A DNA stretch of 57,942 nt from Pimelobacter simplex (GTDB taxonomy: Bacteria > Actinomycetota > Actinomycetes > Propionibacteriales > Nocardioidaceae): positions 1-57,942 of the forward strand of contig JADCLI010000038.1 of NCBI GenBank assembly GCA_016803235.1, written 5' to 3'. The translations under genes were made by a program, and so were the position numbers. Shown one piece after another: positions 48,915 to 57,495 of the stretch (the stretch's first letter is position 1; each line of letters opens with the position of its first letter). Under the pieces are notes generated by a model that searched no databases, was not told where the DNA came from, and was given only the letters and a program-made list of their open reading frames with translations.

Positions 48915-51900
48915 CTACACGTTCCTCCGGTACTGCCCGCCGACCTCGAAGAAGGCCTCGGTGACCTGGCCGAGCGAGCAGACCCGCGCTGCGTCCATGA
49001 GCACGGCGAAGATGTTCTCGCCGCTCGTGGCCGCCTCCTTGAGACGCGCGATGGCCGCGGTGGCGTCGTCGGTGTGGCGGGCCTGGAAGTCGCGCAGCCG
49101 CACCAGCTGGGAGTCCTTCTCCTCCGTCGTGGCGCGGGCGAGCTCGATCTCGTCGGGCGTGCCGTCGCCACCCTCGGGCGCACGGAAGGTGTTGACGCCG
49201 ATGATCGGCAGGGTGCCGTCGTGCTTGCGGTGCTCGTAGAGCATCGACTCGTCCTGGATCCGGCCGCGCTGGTAGCCGGTCTCCATGGCGCCGAGGACGC
49301 CGCCACGCTCCGAGATCCGGTCGAACTCGGCGAGCACCGCGGCCTCGACGAGGTCGGTGAGCTCGTCGACGACGTACGAACCCTGGAGCGGGTTCTCGTT
49401 GGAGGCCAGGCCCCACTCGCGGTTGATGATCAGCTGGATCGCCAGCGCCCGGCGCACCGACTCGGTCGACGGGGTCGTGACGGCCTCGTCGTAGGCGTTG
49501 GTGTGCAGCGAGTTCGCGTTGTCGTAGATCGCGATCAGCGCCTGCAGCGTGGTGCGGATGTCGTTGAAGTCCATCTCCTGCGCGTGCAGCGAGCGGCCCG
49601 ACGTCTGCACGTGGTACTTCAGCTTCTGGGAGCGCTCGTTGGCGCCGTACCGGTCGCGCATCGCGATCGCCCAGATCCGGCGGGCCACCCGGCCGATCAC
49701 GGTGTACTCGGGGTCCATGCCGTTGGAGAAGAAGAACGACAGGTTGGGCGCGAAGTCGTCGATGTCCATGCCGCGGGCGAGGTAGGACTCGACGTAGGTG
49801 AAGCCGTTGGCGAGGGTGAACGCGAGCTGGCTGATCGGGTTCGCCCCGGCCTCGGCGATGTGGTAGCCGGAGATCGAGACGGAGTAGAAGTTGCGGACCT
49901 GCTGCTGGATGAACCACTCCTGGATGTCCGCCATGCAGCGCAGCGAGAACTCCGTGGAGAACAGGCAGGTGTTCTGGCCCTGGTCCTCCTTGAGGATGTC
50001 GGCCTGGACGGTGCCGCGGATCGACTTGATCGCCTCGTAGGGGTCGATGCCACGCTCGCGCGCCTGGTCCATCGCGGTGTTGAGGTAGAAGGCCAGCACC
50101 GTCGGCGCGGGGCCGTTGATCGTCATCGACACCGACGTGCTCGGGGCGAGCAGGTCGAAGCCGTCGTAGAGCGCCTTCATGTCCTCGAGCGTCGCGACGG
50201 AGACGCCGGACGTGCCGACCTTGCCGTAGATGTCGGGGCGCTCGTCGGGGTCGCGGCCGTAGAGCGTGACCGAGTCGAAGGCCGTCGAGAGCCGGGTGAC
50301 GTCGTGGTGCTCGGAGAGCATCTTGAAGCGCTTGTTGGTGCGGAAGGGGTCACCCTCGCCGGCGAACATCCGAGCCGGGTCCTCGTCGGCCCGCTTGAAC
50401 GGGAAGACGCCCGCGGTGAAGGGGAAGTGGCCCGGCAGGTTCTCGCGGCGCCAGAAGCGGACCAGCTCGCCGTGGTCCTCGAAGCGGGGTACGGCGACCC
50501 GCGGCACGCGGTTGCCGGCGAGCGACTCCCGGCCCCTGGTGGCCGTGTCCTCGTCGTACGACGCCACGACGCCCCGCCAGGACGCGAGCTGGTCGCGGAC
50601 GTCGAGGGGGATGTCGTCATGGGCGCGGGCGGCCGCGGCGGCGAGGTCCTCCATGTGGGCGAGCTCGTCGGCGACGGCGGCGAAGCGCTGCGCACGCCGG
50701 GCCTTGGCGACGAGCACCTCGGTCTCGGCGTGGTAGCCGCGCACGGTCTCCGCGATCTCGGCGAGGTAGCGCACCCGGTCGGCGGGCAGCACGGTCTGGA
50801 TCCGGGTCGACGTCTTGCCCTCGACCGGGGCGAGCAGGCCCTCGCCGGCGGCGAGGCCCTTGCCGGCCAGCAGTCCGCGCAGGTGCTGGTAGAGCGCGGT
50901 GACGCCGTCGTCGTCGAAGGTGGCGGCGGAGGTGCCGAAGACCGGCATGTCGGAGGGCTGCTTGCCGAACGCCTCGCGGTTGCGGACCATCTGGCGGCCC
51001 ACGTCGCGCAGCGCGTCCTGGGCGCCGCGGCGCTCGAACTTGTTGATCGCGACCGCGTCGGCGAAGTCGAGCATGTCGATCTTCTCCAGCTGCGACGCGG
51101 CGCCGAACTCCGGCGTCATCACGTAGAGCGAGGTGTCGACGAACGGCACGATCGCCGCGTCACCCTGGCCGATGCCGGGCGTCTCGACGACGACGAGGTC
51201 GAAGCCCGCGGCCTTGATCACGGTGAGCACGTCGGTGAGGTGCTCGGGCACCTCGTGCGCGCCGCGCGTGGCGAGGCTGCGGAAGTACACCTGGTTGCGG
51301 TCCAGGCCGTGACCGGTCAGGTCGAGGCTGTTCATCCGGATCCGGTCGCCGAGCAGCGCGCCGCCGCCCTTGCGCCGGGTGGGGTCGACGGCGAGCACCG
51401 CGACCCGGACCTTGTCCTGCTGGTCGACCCGCAGGCGTCGTACCAGCTCGTCGGTGAGGCTGGACTTGCCGGAGCCGCCGGTGCCGGTGATGCCGAGGAC
51501 CGGCACGGCGTGCGCGTCCGCGGCCTCGGAGAGCCGGTCGAGCAGCGCCCGGTCCAGCTTGCCGAGCTCGGCACCGGTGATCGCCCGGGCGAGCGCGGCG
51601 CGGTCGCCGCTGAGGACCTGCTCGGCCGTGACGCCGCCGGTCTCCCACAGGTCGGTGTCGCAGGCCTCGACGACGGTGTTGACCATGCCGGGCAGGCCGA
51701 GCCGCTGGCCGTCCTCGGGGGAGAAGATGGTGACGCCGGACTCGCGCAGCCGGTTGATCTCGTCGTGGACGATGACGCCGCCACCGCCGCCGACGACCTT
51801 GACGTGGCCGGCGCCGCGTTCGCGGAGCAGCTGCGTGAGGTACTCGAAGTACTCCACGTGCCCACCCTGGTACGACGACACGGCGATGCCCTGCACGTCC

Positions 51901-52085
51901 TCCTCGATCGCGGCCTCGACGACCTCGGCGACCGAGCGGTTGTGCCCGAGGTGGATCACCTCGCAGCCCTGGCTCTGGAAGATCCGCCGCATGATGTTGA
52001 TCGAGGCGTCATGGCCGTCGAACAGGCTGGACGCCGTGACCAGGCGGACGGGGTGCTGCGGGACGTGCAGGGCGTGCTCGGGCAT
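48915..52085 (-). CDS. icmF: Fused isobutyryl-CoA mutase (IcmF)
   Basis: A 1056-residue adenosylcobalamin enzyme that interconverts isobutyryl-CoA and n-butyryl-CoA (some relatives act on pivalyl- or isovaleryl-CoA). Domains in order: B12-binding (~10-145, with FDGHDASINI, His25 as lower cobalt ligand), a MeaI-type G-protein chaperone (~195-450, P-loop GITGTGGSGKSS and TPGIGQGDAAIVPF), a linker, and the mutase TIM barrel (~500-1056, with YGKVGTSGVSVATLEDMK and RISERGGVLGAMETGYQRG). GGAGG precedes ATG 52085. It is divergent from a MarR regulator and near acyl-CoA enzymes, fitting a role in branched-chain or fatty acyl-CoA use. Confidence 0.96.
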   Translation of the reverse strand: MPEHALHVPQHPVRLVTASSLFDGHDASINIMRRIFQSQGCEVIHLGHNRSVAEVVEAAIEEDVQGIAVSSYQGGHVEYFEYLTQLLRERGAGHVKVVGGGGGVIVHDEINRLRESGVTIFSPEDGQRLGLPGMVNTVVEACDTDLWETGGVTAEQVLSGDRAALARAITGAELGKLDRALLDRLSEAADAHAVPVLGITGTGGSGKSSLTDELVRRLRVDQQDKVRVAVLAVDPTRRKGGGALLGDRIRMNSLDLTGHGLDRNQVYFRSLATRGAHEVPEHLTDVLTVIKAAGFDLVVVETPGIGQGDAAIVPFVDTSLYVMTPEFGAASQLEKIDMLDFADAVAINKFERRGAQDALRDVGRQMVRNREAFGKQPSDMPVFGTSAATFDDDGVTALYQHLRGLLAGKGLAAGEGLLAPVEGKTSTRIQTVLPADRVRYLAEIAETVRGYHAETEVLVAKARRAQRFAAVADELAHMEDLAAAAARAHDDIPLDVRDQLASWRGVVASYDEDTATRGRESLAGNRVPRVAVPRFEDHGELVRFWRRENLPGHFPFTAGVFPFKRADEDPARMFAGEGDPFRTNKRFKMLSEHHDVTRLSTAFDSVTLYGRDPDERPDIYGKVGTSGVSVATLEDMKALYDGFDLLAPSTSVSMTINGPAPTVLAFYLNTAMDQARERGIDPYEAIKSIRGTVQADILKEDQGQNTCLFSTEFSLRCMADIQEWFIQQQVRNFYSVSISGYHIAEAGANPISQLAFTLANGFTYVESYLARGMDIDDFAPNLSFFFSNGMDPEYTVIGRVARRIWAIAMRDRYGANERSQKLKYHVQTSGRSLHAQEMDFNDIRTTLQALIAIYDNANSLHTNAYDEAVTTPSTESVRRALAIQLIINREWGLASNENPLQGSYVVDELTDLVEAAVLAEFDRISERGGVLGAMETGYQRGRIQDESMLYEHRKHDGTLPIIGVNTFRAPEGGDGTPDEIELARATTEEKDSQLVRLRDFQARHTDDATAAIARLKEAATSGENIFAVLMDAARVCSLGQVTEAFFEVGGQYRRNV

Positions 52086-52111
52086 CGATCCTCCAAACTC
52101 CTTGGATCTCC

Positions 52112-52133
52112 GATAGTAGGACGTCCAAGTAAT
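52112..52133. promoter_or_regulatory. Operator-like palindrome between icmF and the MarR gene
   Basis: An imperfect palindrome centred on GGACGTCC (52119-52126) with AGT/AGTAAT flanks. It overlaps TACTAT (minus strand), the probable icmF -10 element. The same core occurs in the perfect palindrome before the dehydrogenase gene at 55779-55804, suggesting a common regulator, plausibly the MarR protein. Confidence 0.6.
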
Positions 52134-52168
52134 CTGGAAAAGTCCTGAGATGCCCTAATGTCTGGCGC

Positions 52169-52672
52169 ATGCCTGAGTCCCGCCTGCCGTTCGACCCGAT
52201 CGACCGAGCCGGCGACCTGTGGGAGGAGCACTTCGGCGACGCGACCGCGATGCGGCTGGCCACCTCGGTGATGCGGGTCCAGCAGCTGATGATCGGCGCG
52301 CTCGACGCGGCGCTGAAGCCGTTCGGGCTGACCTTCTCCCGCTACGAGGTGCTCGTGCTGCTGCTGTTCAGCCAGCACGGCTCGCTGCCGCTGAGCAAGA
52401 TCGGTGAGCGGCTGATGGTGCACCCCACCTCGGTCACCAGCGCGATCGACCGCCTCGAGGCGCAGGGGTACGTCGTCCGCGTGCCTGACGAGGCCGACCG
52501 CCGTCGTACCCTGGCCCGGCTCACGCCCGAGGGCCGCTCCACCGTCCGCAAGGCGACCAGGGCGGTCACCGCGATCGACTTCGCGGTGACCGGTCTCGAC
52601 GGCGCTCAGCAGGCCGAGGCCTACGACCTGCTGCGCCAGGTCCGTCAGGCCTCGGGCGACTTCTCCGCCTGA
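52169..52672 (+). CDS. MarR-family transcriptional regulator
   Basis: A 167-residue winged-helix regulator. The DNA-binding part reads LPLSKIGERLMVHPTSVTSA, IDRLEAQGYVVRVPDEADRR and RTLARLTPEGRSTV, the MarR recognition helix plus wing. Flanking helices (~20-60 and 120-165) form the dimer. ATG 52169 has TAATGT 7 nt upstream (leaderless). Divergent from icmF and followed by an acyl-CoA synthetase on the same strand, it probably responds to an acyl-CoA or fatty acid and represses through the GGACGTCC palindromes (inference). Confidence 0.92.
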   Translation: MPESRLPFDPIDRAGDLWEEHFGDATAMRLATSVMRVQQLMIGALDAALKPFGLTFSRYEVLVLLLFSQHGSLPLSKIGERLMVHPTSVTSAIDRLEAQGYVVRVPDEADRRRTLARLTPEGRSTVRKATRAVTAIDFAVTGLDGAQQAEAYDLLRQVRQASGDFSA

Positions 52673-52723
52673 CCCTCCGTTCGAGGGTGCCGCCGGGGCG
52701 CGGCGCCGGGGCAGAGTGCGTCC

Positions 52724-54424
52724 ATGAGCACCCCTGCCTCTCTGCGCGCTGTCCGCGACCGGCTGCAGACCCTGCGGACGTCGTACGACGCCGCGGTGGC
52801 CGACTTCGCCTGGCCCGAGGTCGGCCCCACCTTCAACTTCGTCCACGACTGGTTCGACACCTTCGCCCGCGACAACGACCAGCCGGGACTGGTGATCGTG
52901 GAGGAGGACGGCGCCCGGGCGTCGTACTCGTTCGGGGAGCTGGTCACCCGCTCCGAGCAGGTCGCGGCCCACCTGGCCGCGCAGGGCGTCGGCCGCGGCG
53001 ACAGCGTCGTGGTGATGCTCGGCAACCAGGTCGAGCTGTGGGAGTCGATGCTCGCGCTGATCCGTCTCGGCGCGGTGATCATGCCGACCACGACCGCGGT
53101 CGGGCCCGCCGAGCTGGTCGACCGGCTGGCGCGCGGTGACGCGCGTGCCGTGGTGTGCAATGCCGCGGACGCGGCGAAGTTCGACGAGGTGCCGGGCTCC
53201 TACGTGCGCCTGGTCGTCGGGGACGCGGTCGCCGGCTGGGAGTCGTACGCCGCGGCGTACGAGCGTCCTGCCGAGCAGGTCCCGCACCCCGGCAACGCCA
53301 GCACCGACCGGCTGCTCCTCTACTTCACCTCCGGCACGACTTCGCGGCCCAAGCTGGTCGAGCACACCCACGTGTCGTACCCGGTCGGCCACCTGTCGAC
53401 GATGTACTGGCTCGGGCTGCAGCCCGGCGACGTGCACCTCAACATCTCCAGCCCCGGCTGGGCGAAGCACGCCTGGTCGAACTTCTTCGCGCCGTGGCTC
53501 GCCGAGGCGACCGTGTTCGTTTACAACTACTCCCGCTTCGACGCCGCGGCCCTGCTCGGCCAGCTGCGCACCGAGGGGGTCACCACCTTCTGTGCCCCGC
53601 CGACCGTGTGGCGGATGCTCATCAACGCCGACCTGTCGGGCGGACCGGGCGCGCTGCGCGAGGCGATCGCCGCCGGCGAGCCGCTCAACCCCGAGGTGAT
53701 CAGCCAGGTCGAGAAGCACTGGGACCGCACCATCCGCGACGGCTTCGGCCAGACCGAGATGACCGCCGCCGTCGCCAACACGCCCGGCCAGCCGGTGGTC
53801 GCCGGCTCGATGGGCCGTCCGCTGCCCGGCGTGCCCGTGGTGCTGGTCGACCCGCTCACCGGTGTCGTCGTCGACGGGGTCGGGGAGGGCGAGATCTGCC
53901 TCGACCTCGCCGCGTCACCGCTGTCGCTGATGACCGGCTACCAGGGCGATCCCGAGAAGAACGCCGACGCCATGGCCGGCGGTTTCTACCACACCGGCGA
54001 CGTCGCGGCCCGCGACGAGAACGGCTACATCACCTACATCGGGCGCACCGACGACGTCTTCAAGGCCTCCGACTACAAGATCAGCCCGTTCGAGCTCGAG
54101 TCGGTGCTGATCGAGCACCCCGCCGTCGCGGAGGCGGCCGTCGTGCCCGCGCCCGACCCGGTGCGGCTCGCGGTGCCCAAGGCGTACGTCGCGCTGGTCG
54201 ACGGCCACTCGCCGACCGCCGAGACCGCCGAGTCGATCCTGCGCTACGCCCGCGAGCACCTCGCCCCGTTCCTGCGGGTACGCCGGCTCGAGTTCTTCGA
54301 GCTGCCGAAGACCATCTCCGGCAAGATCCGGCGGGTGGAGCTGCGGCAGCGGGAGACCGAGGTCGAGGGGGCGCGTCCGGCCGGGGAGTTCCGGGATGAC
54401 GACTTCCCGGAGCTGAAGGGCTGA
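52724..54424 (+). CDS. Acyl-CoA synthetase (AMP-forming, medium-chain type)
   Basis: A 566-residue ANL-superfamily enzyme that activates a carboxylic acid to its CoA thioester through an acyl-adenylate. Motifs: the phosphate loop LLLYFTSGTTSRPKLVEHTH, the adenine site DGFGQTEMTAAV, the hinge region GGFYHTGDVAARDENGYITY then IGRTDDVFKASDYKISPFE, and the C-terminal catalytic lysine in PKTISGKIRRVELR. Length and motif spelling fit the medium-chain/acetyl-CoA synthetase-like group. ATG 52724 has CAGAGT 6 nt upstream. It follows the MarR gene by 51 nt and may also be read from its promoter. The acid is not identifiable. Confidence 0.92.
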   Translation: MSTPASLRAVRDRLQTLRTSYDAAVADFAWPEVGPTFNFVHDWFDTFARDNDQPGLVIVEEDGARASYSFGELVTRSEQVAAHLAAQGVGRGDSVVVMLGNQVELWESMLALIRLGAVIMPTTTAVGPAELVDRLARGDARAVVCNAADAAKFDEVPGSYVRLVVGDAVAGWESYAAAYERPAEQVPHPGNASTDRLLLYFTSGTTSRPKLVEHTHVSYPVGHLSTMYWLGLQPGDVHLNISSPGWAKHAWSNFFAPWLAEATVFVYNYSRFDAAALLGQLRTEGVTTFCAPPTVWRMLINADLSGGPGALREAIAAGEPLNPEVISQVEKHWDRTIRDGFGQTEMTAAVANTPGQPVVAGSMGRPLPGVPVVLVDPLTGVVVDGVGEGEICLDLAASPLSLMTGYQGDPEKNADAMAGGFYHTGDVAARDENGYITYIGRTDDVFKASDYKISPFELESVLIEHPAVAEAAVVPAPDPVRLAVPKAYVALVDGHSPTAETAESILRYAREHLAPFLRVRRLEFFELPKTISGKIRRVELRQRETEVEGARPAGEFRDDDFPELKG

Positions 54425-54497
54425 AGGCGCGGAAGAGGTCGAGCGGCAAGGTCGCGGGAGATCGCGGGACTGATGTGCCGCGTGAGGGACTCACGGT

Positions 54498-54799
54498 GTT
54501 GGTTTGGCGCTCGCTCCGCTCGCGCATGTCGGGCGCGCTTTTGGCGCGTTGCCTTCCCTCGCTGCGCTCGCTCGTTCCTCGCTCGCTCCGCTCAGTCCAG
54601 GCAACGCGGCGCGCCCGACGGCATTCAGCCGCACGTCGTGCATGAGTGCGTTGACATGCGGCTGAGTCTTTTCGTCGCGCCGCCCGCTGTTTCTGGACGG
54701 AGGAGCCCGCGACCGAGGAACGAGGGAGCGGGCGGGGGAGGAAGAAACAGCGTTGGCAGGCGGCGCGACATGCGCGAGCGGAGCGAGCGCCAAACCAAC
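54498..54799. repeat. 302-bp MITE-like element with perfect 34-bp terminal inverted repeats
   Basis: Arms 54498-54531 and 54766-54799 are exact reverse complements (start GTTGGTTTGGCGCTCGCT). Positions 54517-54631 are identical to 36795-36909. Compared with the 200-bp copy it carries an extra palindromic module around 54676-54765 (CGCCGCC...GCTGTTTC against GAAACAGCG...GGCGGCG). From 54800 to 54909 there are further short palindromes and no gene, so the whole gap 54425-54909 is repeat DNA. Confidence 0.85.
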
Positions 54800-54909
54800 G
54801 CCGTGGAGCCCTGACGCAGCGCATCCGCCTGCAGGGGCGCCCGACGGAAATGCACTCAGCCGGATGTCGCGCTTGCGCGCGACGTGCCGGAGCGAAGCGA
54901 CGGCCAGGA

Positions 54910-55761
54910 CTAGTACGTGTAGAAGCCTCGGCCGGTCTTGCGGCCCAGCAGGCGCGCCTCGACCATCCGCGCGAGGAGCGGCGGGGCGGCGTACAGGGGC
55001 TCCTTGAACTCCTCGTACAGCGACTCGGCGACGGCCTTGACCGTGTCGAGGCCGATCAGGTCGGCCAGTGCCAGCGGCCCCTGCGGGTGGGCGGCGCCGA
55101 GGACGAGGCCGTGGTCGATGTCCTCGGCGGAGGCGAAGCCCGACTCGTACATCCGGATCGCGGAGAGGATGAACGGGATCAGCAGGGCGTTGACGACGAA
55201 GCCGGCGCGGTCCTGGCAGTCGATGGCGGTCTTGCCGAGGTCGTCCTGGACGAACGAGCGGGCCCGCTCGGTGGTCTCGGAGTCGGTCATCAGCGACGGG
55301 ACCAGCTCGACCAGCTTGAGGACCGGGACCGGGTTGAAGAAGTGCACGCCGAGCACGTGGGTGGGTCGCTGGGTGGCCACGGCCAGCTTCATGATCGGGA
55401 TCGACGACGTGTTGGAGGCGAGGATCGCGTCGGGGCTGGTCACGATCTCGTCGAGGCGGCGGAACAGGTCGGTCTTGGCCTGCTCGTCCTCGACGATCGC
55501 CTCGATCACGATGTCGCGGTCGGCGAGCGCGGCGAGGTCGTCGACGACGCGGATCCGCTCCAGCACGGCGGACGCGGACTCGATCTTGCCGCGGCTCTCG
55601 GCCCGCTTGAGCGACGCCTCGAGGCGCTGCTGGGCGGCCTCGACCGCGGCGGCGGAGGACTCGACGACGATCACGTCCTTGCCCGCGCGGGCGTTGACCT
55701 CGGCGATGCCGGACCCCATCAGGCCGCCGCCGACCACTCCCACACGCTCGATGCTCGTCAT
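54910..55761 (-). CDS. 3-hydroxybutyryl-CoA/3-hydroxyacyl-CoA dehydrogenase
   Basis: A 283-residue NAD(P)-dependent dehydrogenase oxidising 3-hydroxyacyl-CoA to 3-ketoacyl-CoA (or the reverse in butyryl-CoA synthesis), of the FadB2/PaaH/Hbd type. The Rossmann motif is VGVVGGGLMGSGIAEVNARA; the catalytic region has ASNTSSIPIMKLA, GVHFFNPVPVLKLVELV (His of the His-Glu pair) and DRAGFVVNALLIPFI, and the C-terminus ends GLDTVKAVAESLYEEF and GRKTGRGFYTY. AGGAG precedes ATG 55761. A perfect 26-bp palindrome upstream suggests control together with icmF. FadB2 or PaaH would be suitable names; neither is certain. Confidence 0.93.
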   Translation of the reverse strand: MTSIERVGVVGGGLMGSGIAEVNARAGKDVIVVESSAAAVEAAQQRLEASLKRAESRGKIESASAVLERIRVVDDLAALADRDIVIEAIVEDEQAKTDLFRRLDEIVTSPDAILASNTSSIPIMKLAVATQRPTHVLGVHFFNPVPVLKLVELVPSLMTDSETTERARSFVQDDLGKTAIDCQDRAGFVVNALLIPFILSAIRMYESGFASAEDIDHGLVLGAAHPQGPLALADLIGLDTVKAVAESLYEEFKEPLYAAPPLLARMVEARLLGRKTGRGFYTY

Positions 55762-55778
55762 CTGCTCTCCTGGTGCTC

Positions 55779-55804
55779 GATTTACTAGGACGTCCTAGTA
55801 AATC
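55779..55804. promoter_or_regulatory. Perfect 26-bp palindromic operator upstream of the dehydrogenase
   Basis: The half GATTTACTAGGAC (55779-55791) is followed directly by its exact reverse complement. It lies 18-43 nt upstream of ATG 55761, across the promoter. The core TAGGACGTCCTA is shared with the icmF/MarR intergenic site. Confidence 0.8.
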
Positions 55805-55831
55805 TAAGGGTGACCGGTGAGTAGGGCCAGT

Positions 55832-56335
55832 TCAGGGAAGCACCGCGGCCACGGCCCTCACCAGCGCGGCGGAGGTCCGCTCCACCATCGCGAGGACGGT
55901 GCCGAAGCCCTCGTCGCCACCGAAGAAGGGGTCCGGGACCTCGCCGCCCGGCTCGTCGGGATCGAAGTCGCGGAACAGGCGCACCCGCTCGGGGTCGGCC
56001 TCGCCCAGCGCGCGCAGGTCGCGCAGGTTGTCGTGGTCCATGGCCAGCACGAGGTCCTGCTCGTCCAGCCAGGAGGCGAGGACCTGCTGGGCGCGGTGCC
56101 GGCTGGCGTCGTACCCCTCGGTGGTGAGGAGGGCCGCGGCCCGGCGGTCCATCGGCTCGCCGACGTGCCAGGTGCCGGTGCCGGCACTGATCACCTCGAC
56201 CCGGTCGTCGAGACCGGCCTCGGCGACCCGGGCGGCCAGCACCACGTCGGCCATCGGGGAGCGGCAGATGTTGCCGAGGCAGACCAGCGCGACGCGGTAC
56301 TGACCCGGCGTGCGGGGTGGGGGAGCGGTCGCCAT
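55832..56335 (-). CDS. Low-molecular-weight protein tyrosine phosphatase
   Basis: A 167-residue cysteine phosphatase. The active-site P-loop CLGNICRSP sits near the N-terminus in YRVALVCLGNICRSPMADVV, and the general-acid Asp is in FDPDEPGGEVPDPFFGGDEG. The overall length fits PtpA-type enzymes, which dephosphorylate tyrosine-phosphorylated proteins and occasionally arsenate or sugars. Its ATG overlaps the stop of the preceding membrane-protein gene (TGATG), so both are translationally coupled. Substrate unknown. Confidence 0.93.
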   Translation of the reverse strand: MATAPPPRTPGQYRVALVCLGNICRSPMADVVLAARVAEAGLDDRVEVISAGTGTWHVGEPMDRRAAALLTTEGYDASRHRAQQVLASWLDEQDLVLAMDHDNLRDLRALGEADPERVRLFRDFDPDEPGGEVPDPFFGGDEGFGTVLAMVERTSAALVRAVAAVLP

Positions 56336-56727
56336 CAGTCGTCGGCGCCGACGATCGCGTCGAGGAACCAGGTGGTGACGCTGATGATGATCGAGCCCCA
56401 CACCGCCGGCCAGAAGCCGTCGACGTGGAACCCGATGTCGACCGCGTCGGCCAGCCACGCGGTGAACCGCAGCAGCAGCGCGTTGAGCACGATCAGGAAC
56501 AGGCCCAGCGTCAGCAGGATGAACGGGATCGAGAGGAACGCCAGCACCGGCTTGACCCAGGCGGTCACCAGGCACGAGATCAGCGCGACCAGCACGAGCG
56601 GCAGGATCTTGTCCTCGAGCTCCGCTCGCCCCTCGCTCGCGCCCTCGAACCAGATGCCGCCGATCAGCTGCGCGGCCACGGCGAGCGCGGCGGTCGTGAT
56701 CGCCCAACGGGACAGGAAGGCCAGCAT
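56335..56727 (-). CDS. Small four-helix membrane protein (phage-holin-4-like superfamily)
   Basis: A 130-residue integral membrane protein with four hydrophobic segments (WAITTAALAVAAQLIGGIWF, LPLVLVALISCLVTAWVKPV, LSIPFILLTLGLFLIVLNAL, WPAVWGSIIISVTTWFLDAI). The VKPVLAFLSIPFILLTLGLF signature matches the Phage_holin_4_2 family, a name based on fold similarity; no phage genes are nearby and the chromosomal family is widespread, so a true holin role is unlikely. ATG 56727 is preceded at 6 nt by CACACT. Coupled to the downstream phosphatase gene. Confidence 0.88.
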   Translation of the reverse strand: MLAFLSRWAITTAALAVAAQLIGGIWFEGASEGRAELEDKILPLVLVALISCLVTAWVKPVLAFLSIPFILLTLGLFLIVLNALLLRFTAWLADAVDIGFHVDGFWPAVWGSIIISVTTWFLDAIVGADD

Positions 56728-56750
56728 GCGGACAGTGTGTCAGGGGAGGG

Positions 56751-57455
56751 TCACTCGAGCCCGAGCGCCTCGATGATCTCCACCTCGGCGTCGTCGATGT
56801 GCTTGCGCAGGAACTCGGACGCCCCGTCCGGTCCGTCGATCCGGTCCGCCTCGAGCAGCTCGACCAGGCCCTCGTGGGACTCCGCCTCGTCGTGGGCGTT
56901 GCGGTTGATCCGCTCGACCTGCGCCAGCGCCAGCCTCAGCTCGTCCATCAGGGCCTCGGCCATCTGCACCAGCCGCGGGCTCCCGGTCAGCTCCACGAGC
57001 GAGACGTGGAAGGACAGGTGGCGCTCGTTGAGCTCCTCGTACGACGCCTCGCCGCTGCGCACCGCTGCGGTGTAGGCCTCCAGGGTGGTGCGCACCCGCG
57101 CCCGCCGTGCGTCGGCCGCGGCCGGCCACGCCCGCACGCCGGCCCCCTCGAGCACCCATCGGGCCCGGCACACGTCGCGCACCGAGTCGGCGCGCGGGGT
57201 CGCCACCATCACCCCGCGGTGGGGCTCCCGGGTGGCGAGGCCCTCCGCCACGAGCACCGTCAACGCCTCGCGGACGGTCGGGCGCGAGACCCCGAGCGAC
57301 TCGGCCAGCGCGACCTCGCGCAGCGGCGTGCCGCTCTCCAGGTCGCCCTCGAAGATCGCCCGGCGCACCTCGGCGGCGACCCGCGAGACGGTCGACTCGC
57401 TCTCGACGCTGAGCGGCGTGAACGGGGTCCTCGGTGGCGTGGGCGCTCCGGCCAT
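56751..57455 (-). CDS. GntR-family regulator of the FadR (FCD) subfamily
   Basis: A 234-residue regulator. The winged helix reads VAAEVRRAIFEGDLESGTPL, REVALAESLGVSRPTVREAL and TVLVAEGLATREPHRGVMVA; the helical FCD effector domain follows (RARWVLEGAGVRAWPAAADA, then LSFHVSLVELTGSPRLVQMA, then DEAESHEGLVELLEADRIDG) with the His residues that bind metal in this group. ATG 57455 is preceded at 6 nt by CAGAAT. Divergent from the anchored protein at 57496. FCD regulators usually sense organic acids; the target is unknown. Confidence 0.92.
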   Translation of the reverse strand: MAGAPTPPRTPFTPLSVESESTVSRVAAEVRRAIFEGDLESGTPLREVALAESLGVSRPTVREALTVLVAEGLATREPHRGVMVATPRADSVRDVCRARWVLEGAGVRAWPAAADARRARVRTTLEAYTAAVRSGEASYEELNERHLSFHVSLVELTGSPRLVQMAEALMDELRLALAQVERINRNAHDEAESHEGLVELLEADRIDGPDGASEFLRKHIDDAEVEIIEALGLE

Positions 57456-57495
57456 GCCCTCATTCTGCAAGCCCCGCTCGTCTAGGGTGAGGGCC

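Noticed and set aside
48627..52148. Open frame of more than 1100 codons on the plus strand opposite icmF
   Set aside because: Translation is rich in Arg, Val, Gly and His without domain motifs, as expected for the complement of a GC-rich gene. icmF on the minus strand has complete catalytic domains.
56335..56727. Phage holin and hence a prophage remnant
   Set aside because: The family name reflects membrane topology only; there are no phage structural, integrase or lysis genes nearby.
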